Assembly: GCF_000024345.1 (NCBI RefSeq)
Contig: NC_013729.1
Coordinates: forward strand, 1,984,001 to 2,048,000
Length of the DNA stretch: 64,000 nt
Source of the DNA: Kribbella flavida DSM 17836
GTDB lineage: Bacteria; Actinomycetota; Actinomycetes; Propionibacteriales; Kribbellaceae
Direction of reading: 5' to 3'
The notes beneath the pieces are model-generated. The model ran no database searches, was not told the origin of the DNA, and was given only the letters and a program-made list of their open reading frames with translations. The translations under genes were made by a program, and so were the position numbers. Positions within the stretch are counted from its first letter, which is position 1. Each line of letters starts with the position of its first letter. Positions 59,870 to 64,000 of the stretch are shown piece after piece.

Positions 59870-60664
59870 TCAGGTGCCGGTCTTGGTGCCGCCGAGGATC
59901 TTCCTGGCCTTGGTGACGCCCGCGTCAGCGGCTCCGTCGAGGTCGTCGGGGGCGCCGGCGAGCACCGACAGGGACAGCACGACGCCGTCCAGGCCGGTGG
60001 AGAACAGCACGACCTCGAGGCCTTCGAGCGCGCCGGAGGTCGCGGTCATCCGGACGGCGACCGGGGTGGTGCCGACCGGGGGAGCGGAGACCTCACGGAC
60101 CATCATCGTCGACCGGCCTTGGCCGGGAATGCTGAGCGTCACGCCGCGGCAGGAGGTGATGGCCGACCGGAAGGACTTCTGCAGCGCCTGGACGGCCGCG
60201 GCCGAGCCCATCGCGTCCAGCCCCTCGTCGATGAACGGCCCGTCCTGACCGCCGGAGAACGACCGGTACGCCGACGCCTTCGAGCCCGGCGGCTTCTCCG
60301 CGTTCGCGAGCGCCACGAACCGCGCGCACCGGGCGTCCTTCGAGCTCAGCTGACCGGTGTCCTCGCCGCCACCCTCGTCGGGCTCGATGGAGAAGCCCGA
60401 CGGCAGGTCGGACAACGCCAGCAGGGCCTTGGTGAGCTCGGCGGTGGTCGGCACCTTGGTCACCGGCGGCGCGGGCGTCGGCGAGGCCGTCGGCGTCGTT
60501 GTCGGCGTCTGCGTCGGCGTGGCCGACGGCGCGGCCGACGCCTGCGACGGCGAAACGCTTGCTGCCGGCGCCGAATCGCCGCCGCCCGACTCGTTGGAGC
60601 AGGCAACCAAACAGATCGCCAGAACAGCCGGAAGGGCGAGACGCAGCGGGGTGTTCTTCAGCAC
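59870..60664 (-). CDS. Putative lipoprotein with Thr/Pro-rich linker
   Basis: A 264-residue lipoprotein. GTG-started signal peptide VLKNTPLRLALPAVLAICLVAC with lipobox LVAC. Residues 23-70 are Ser/Thr/Pro/Ala-rich (TPTQTPTTTPTASPTPAPP), followed by a compact domain with CARFVALANAEKPPG and SCRGVTLSIPGQG, whose two cysteines may form a disulfide. It resembles the sensor domains of actinobacterial surface proteins but no family is certain. Confidence 0.75.
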   Translation of the reverse strand: MLKNTPLRLALPAVLAICLVACSNESGGGDSAPAASVSPSQASAAPSATPTQTPTTTPTASPTPAPPVTKVPTTAELTKALLALSDLPSGFSIEPDEGGGEDTGQLSSKDARCARFVALANAEKPPGSKASAYRSFSGGQDGPFIDEGLDAMGSAAAVQALQKSFRSAITSCRGVTLSIPGQGRSTMMVREVSAPPVGTTPVAVRMTATSGALEGLEVVLFSTGLDGVVLSLSVLAGAPDDLDGAADAGVTKARKILGGTKTGT

Positions 60665-60824
60665 GGGAGCTCCAGTTCGTGGGCATCGTTGGGACGTCGC
60701 CGACCAGACTTCCCGGCACACCGAGGGTGATGCTAGCCGGTCGGTCACCTCAGGCGCTATCACTGCACGTAACAGTTCGACCCGCCCCGGAGCTACGCGA
60801 CCGGCTCAACGCCGTACGGCGAGG

Positions 60825-62276
60825 TCAGTCGTCCGCGAGCAGTGGCAGGCTCAGCCGGAAGCAGGCGCCTTCGCCGACCGCGGTCTCCAGTTCGACGTCG
60901 CCACCGTGGGCACGGGCGAGCGACCGCGCGATGGCGAGCCCGAGGCCGGTGCTCGCCCCGCCCGCGTGGTTCCGGGAGCGGTCGGCCCGGTAGAAGCGGT
61001 CGAACACCCGGCCCGCCTGCTCGGCCGTCAGCCCCGGACCGTCGTCCGCCACCTCCAGCACCGCCCGCCCGTACGCCGTACCGACGCCGATGCGAACGGG
61101 TGTTCCCGGCGGGGTGTGGGCCGCGGCGTTGCCGACGAGGTTGGTGACCACCTGCCGCAACCGGGCCTCGTCGGCGTGCACCGGTGCCGGACCCGGCGAA
61201 CCGGCGCCGCCCGGACCGGTGAGCTCGACCGGGCGGGACGGGTCGAGCGCCCGCAGGTCGTGCCGCGCGTCGGTGGCGAGCGTGCGCAGGTCCATCGGGG
61301 TCGGGTCGAGCGATCCGTCCGGGGCTTCGTCGAGCCGGGCGAGCAGCAGCAGGTCTTCGGTGAGACCGGTGAGCCGGGTGGCCTCCAGGTCGATCCGGCG
61401 CATCGTCTCGTCGACGTCGGTCCGCTCGGGCAGCCCGCCCATCCGGTACAGCTCGGTCGAGCCCTTGATGCCGAACAGCGGCGTCCGCAGTTCGTGGCTG
61501 ACGTCGGAGAGGAACGTGCGCATCCGGGCCTCGGATGCGGCCCGGTCGGCGAAGGCCTGTTCCAGCTGGCCGAGCATGGTGTTGAGCGACGACGCCAGGT
61601 GCCCGATCTCCGTCCGGGGCGAGGCCAGCGCCGGCACCCGCTGGGTGAGGTCGCCGTCGGCGATCGCGGCGGCCGTCTGCTCGATCCGCCGCAACGGCCG
61701 GAGTCCGCGGCCCAGGGCGAACCAGCCGGCGGCTGTCAGCAGGACGAGCAGGAGGGCGCCGCTGACGAGGCTGCTGGTCCGCAGGCGGGCGATGGTGGCG
61801 TCGGCTTCGGTGAGTGGCGCGGCCGCGACCACCCGGCCGTCCCAGCCGACGGTCGGCCGGGCAACTGCCCGCCAGCGTCCGGAGCCGTCCGCGGCGGGCA
61901 ACTCGACGGCTGTCCCGTCGGCGCGCATCGTGCGCAGGTTGTCCCGCGACGGCAGGGTCGCATCGTTCAGCTGTGTGGAGTGCAGCCCCCCGACGACCGT
62001 GCCTGCCGAGTCCAGGTAGACCAGGGAGGGGCTGCCGACGAGATCGAGCGCCGGGTCGAGCAACTCCGGACGGGCGCGGGGGTCAGCGGTCGTGGGCGGT
62101 CCGGTGGTCGGCACGCGGGACACGAGGTCCGTGAACGAGCGCAACTGGCGGTCGATCCGGTCGAGCTGGTAACGCTGCAGATTCTCCGCCACGACCGCGC
62201 TGACCAGCGTCAGCCCGGCGAGAAGCAGGCCCGAGGTGAGCAGCAGCAGCCGCGTCCGCAACGAGAGCCGCCTCAC
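60825..62276 (-). CDS. HAMP-domain sensor histidine kinase
   Basis: A 483-residue two-component kinase with two membrane helices (about 9-30 and 168-190) around an extracytoplasmic sensor. HAMP at about 192-245, H-box SDVSHELRTPLFGIKGS (histidine at about 256), N-box NLVGNAAAHTPPGT, and G-boxes VADDGPGL and GLGLAIARSLA. It overlaps the response regulator gene by 4 bp (GTGA). The signal is unknown; an ABC transporter follows upstream in the same direction. Confidence 0.94.
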   Translation of the reverse strand: MRRLSLRTRLLLLTSGLLLAGLTLVSAVVAENLQRYQLDRIDRQLRSFTDLVSRVPTTGPPTTADPRARPELLDPALDLVGSPSLVYLDSAGTVVGGLHSTQLNDATLPSRDNLRTMRADGTAVELPAADGSGRWRAVARPTVGWDGRVVAAAPLTEADATIARLRTSSLVSGALLLVLLTAAGWFALGRGLRPLRRIEQTAAAIADGDLTQRVPALASPRTEIGHLASSLNTMLGQLEQAFADRAASEARMRTFLSDVSHELRTPLFGIKGSTELYRMGGLPERTDVDETMRRIDLEATRLTGLTEDLLLLARLDEAPDGSLDPTPMDLRTLATDARHDLRALDPSRPVELTGPGGAGSPGPAPVHADEARLRQVVTNLVGNAAAHTPPGTPVRIGVGTAYGRAVLEVADDGPGLTAEQAGRVFDRFYRADRSRNHAGGASTGLGLAIARSLARAHGGDVELETAVGEGACFRLSLPLLADD

Positions 62277-63007
62277 TGGCGCGGCTCCCGGATCACGTAG
62301 CCGACCCCGTGCACGGTGTGGATGAGCTTCGGCTCGCCGGCGTCGACCTTGCGCCGCAGGTAGGAGATGTAGGTGTCGACGATGCTCATGTCACCGCCGA
62401 AGTCGTACTGCCACACCCGGTCCAGGATCTGCGCCTTGCTCACCACCCGCCCGGCGTTCTCCATCAGGTAGCGCAGCAGCCGGAACTCGGTGGGGGAGAC
62501 CTTGACGGGTTGTCCTTCCCGCGTCACCTGGTGCCCCTGCGCGTCGAGCGTCAGCGGACCCACGGTCAGGACGTCGGTGTGGTGGCCCGCGGTACGCCGC
62601 AGGATCGCGCGGATCCGGGCGATCAGCTCCTCCAGGTCGAAGGGCTTGGTCACGTAGTCGTCGGCGCCCAGCGACAGCCCGGTGACCTTGTCGGCCTGGC
62701 CGTCACGGGCGGTGAGGAACAGGACGGGCACCGGCCCGCTGTTGTTGCCCACCCGCCGTTCCCGCAGCCGGCGGACCACCTCGAACCCGTCCAGATCCGG
62801 CAGCATCACGTCCAGCAGGACCAGATCGGGTGGTTCCGCGGTGGCCGCGGCGACCGCCTCGGTGGCGGTGGCCGCGGACGTCACCTGGAACCCGGCGAAG
62901 CGCAGCGTCGCGGCGAGCAGCTCCCGGACGGTCGCCTCGTCGTCCACCACCAGCAGCCGCTCGGCGCGCAACCCCGGCGCCGGACCTGTTCGTTCCACGT
63001 CGGCCAC
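62273..63007 (-). CDS. OmpR/PhoB family response regulator
   Basis: A 244-residue protein. Receiver domain with acidic pair VVDDE, phospho-acceptor aspartate in LLDVMLPDLDG and switch lysine in VTKPFDL; C-terminal winged helix with the OmpR loop LTVGPLTLDAQGHQV, EFRLLRYLMENAGRVVSKAQILDRVW and YISYLRRKVDAGE. GTG at 63007 chosen over an upstream in-frame extension. It works with the histidine kinase encoded downstream and may control the ABC transporter genes. Confidence 0.94.
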   Translation of the reverse strand: MADVERTGPAPGLRAERLLVVDDEATVRELLAATLRFAGFQVTSAATATEAVAAATAEPPDLVLLDVMLPDLDGFEVVRRLRERRVGNNSGPVPVLFLTARDGQADKVTGLSLGADDYVTKPFDLEELIARIRAILRRTAGHHTDVLTVGPLTLDAQGHQVTREGQPVKVSPTEFRLLRYLMENAGRVVSKAQILDRVWQYDFGGDMSIVDTYISYLRRKVDAGEPKLIHTVHGVGYVIREPRQ

Positions 63008-63027
63008 CCTACGGACGCCTTCCCACC

Positions 63028-63822
63028 TCAGACGTCGCGCCGCCGGAAGACGGCGAACGCGGCGACGAGCACGGCGGCCACCCCGAGGCACATGCCGGCC
63101 AGGTTCAGCCAGGGGTGCGGGTACGCCGGGTCCGGCAGTGTCGTCATGATCGCGGCCCCGCCCTGGGTCGGCCAGAAGTCGAAGAGGCCTTCCATCCACG
63201 ACGGGAAGACTCCGGACAGGGCCGGTACCAGGAACACGATGCCGACCAGGGTGGCGAGGGCTCCGGCGGTGGCCCGCAGGATGGTGCCCAGGCCGACGGC
63301 CAGCAGGGCGATGGCCGCGAGGTAGAGCCCGCCGCCCGCCACCGCGGCGAGCACCCCGGGGTCGCTGAGCGCGGCACTCGGCACGTCCTGCCCCGCGAGC
63401 AAGGCCTGTCCGATCCCGAAGGAGGCGAACATCAGGGCCTGACCGGCCAGCACCGCGACGGCCGTTGCCACCAGCACCTTGGCGGCCAGCAGCCGGTGCC
63501 TGCGGGGCGTGGCCGTCAGCGACGTCTGCATCAGGCCGGTCGCGTACTCGGAGGTGACCACCAGGATGCCGAGCACCCCGATGATCAGCTGAGCGACGAT
63601 GTACGACGTCAGGCTGAGGTTGGTCGGGTCCCAGTCGGCCTTCTCCTCGGCCGTCGAGCTCGCGTACTCGCCGCCGACCGCGCTCATCGACAGAACCGTG
63701 ATGCCGAGCCCGACGACGACCAGGCCGGCCAGCGTGTACCAGGTGGAGCGCAGACTGCGGAACTTGATCCACTCGGCCCGCACGGTCGCGGCGAACGGGA
63801 CGGTGGGCGTGGGTGCGCTCAT
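63028..63822 (-). CDS. ABC-2 type transporter permease
   Basis: A 264-residue integral membrane protein with six predicted helices. The LYLAAIALLAVGLGTILRATAGALATLVGIVFLVPAL segment is typical of bacitracin/antibiotic-type ABC-2 permeases. It overlaps the upstream ATPase gene by 4 bp, and lies 20 bp before the response regulator start. The two-component system plus ABC transporter layout resembles antimicrobial-peptide detoxification loci. Confidence 0.9.
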   Translation of the reverse strand: MSAPTPTVPFAATVRAEWIKFRSLRSTWYTLAGLVVVGLGITVLSMSAVGGEYASSTAEEKADWDPTNLSLTSYIVAQLIIGVLGILVVTSEYATGLMQTSLTATPRRHRLLAAKVLVATAVAVLAGQALMFASFGIGQALLAGQDVPSAALSDPGVLAAVAGGGLYLAAIALLAVGLGTILRATAGALATLVGIVFLVPALSGVFPSWMEGLFDFWPTQGGAAIMTTLPDPAYPHPWLNLAGMCLGVAAVLVAAFAVFRRRDV

Positions 63823-64000
63823 CGGGTCGCTCCCTGGTACTCGATGCTGTCCTTGGTCAGTTCCATGAAGGCGTCCTCCAGCGACGGGCGCTGCGGTGTG
63901 AGTTCGGTCAGCGCGACCCCGTGGTAGGCGGCGAGCTTGCCGATCGCCTCGCCGGTCAGGCCGGCGACGACGAGCGAGTTCTCGACGCCGTCGCGGACGA
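63819..64000 (-). CDS. ABC transporter ATP-binding protein, C-terminal part (cut by the window end)
   Basis: Only the last 60 codons are in the window; the gene continues past the right end. The visible part has GLTGEAIGKLAAYHGVALTEL and the closing SLEDAFMELTKDSIEYQGATR, typical of the C-terminal tail of daunorubicin- or bacitracin-type ATP-binding subunits. It overlaps the permease by 4 bp and forms the transporter with it. Confidence 0.85.
   Translation of the reverse strand, partial: VRDGVENSLVVAGLTGEAIGKLAAYHGVALTELTPQRPSLEDAFMELTKDSIEYQGATR

Overview
The window is about 64 kb of very GC-rich chromosomal DNA with dense genes on both strands. It reads as a soil or mycelial actinobacterium, most like Kribbella and its relatives in the Propionibacteriales; the genus is an inference from protein flavour, not from a marker gene. 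Pointers are strong G/C third positions, two GAF-ANTAR proteins, an XRE-DUF5753 regulator near a DUF397 protein, a Methyltransf_19-type methyltransferase, an Hsp20 plus HSP18-regulator pair, a class F sortase and a SigB/F/G sigma factor. No rRNA, tRNA, CRISPR array, phage or intact transposon was found.

Layout. 0-0.46 kb: a small membrane ORF ending in a 165-bp MITE-like element. 0.46-4.6 kb: NmrA-like reductase, phosphotransferase and tyrosyl-tRNA synthetase with a highly structured leader, divergent from idi. 4.6-10.1 kb: ketopantoate reductase-like protein, amphi-Trp protein, an ABC-F ATPase behind a cysteine-containing mini-ORF, DUF1905, GNAT, and an arsR-CDF metal efflux pair. 10.1-17.8 kb: a six-gene carbohydrate operon (ROK repressor, two permeases, binding lipoprotein, GH15-like and GH31 hydrolases) headed by a 34-bp composite palindrome. 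18-27.9 kb: aminotransferase-like lyase, GAF-ANTAR, DUF2461, the XRE/DUF397 regulatory patch with a shared repeated DNA element, methyltransferase, SRPBCC, Hsp20 operon, VOC protein and a lipoprotein. 27.9-34.9 kb: two APC permeases, sortase plus DUF4142 protein, SigB/F/G sigma factor and an FAD oxidoreductase. 35-42 kb: a cell-envelope or stress cluster (a frameshifted Pro/Gly-rich protein, holin-like protein, DUF3618, YihY/BrkB, SDR, geranylgeranyl-reductase-like, DUF3140, mini membrane protein). 42-50.5 kb: several small regulator-target pairs (MarR-like/ABC exporter, HxlR/GNAT, ArsR-like/dienelactone hydrolase, MarR/SRPBCC) and a P450. 50.5-55 kb: an RsbQ-like hydrolase overlapping a PAS-PP2C phosphatase, a Cys-rich small protein, a second GAF-ANTAR and a MerR pair. 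55-64 kb: ADH operon, endonuclease/phosphatase-fold protein, an unusual protein with a C-terminal heavy-metal domain, a lipoprotein, and a two-component system followed by an ABC transporter cut by the window end.

A unifying theme is general stress response. A SigB/F/G sigma factor, an RsbQ/RsbP-type energy-stress pair and several GTTT-N14-16-GGGTAC-like promoters in front of stress-type genes all occur within about 25 kb. This is a hypothesis from motif spacing and family knowledge. The second theme is local autoregulation: many one-regulator/one-target pairs are divergent and have palindromes in the shared promoter.
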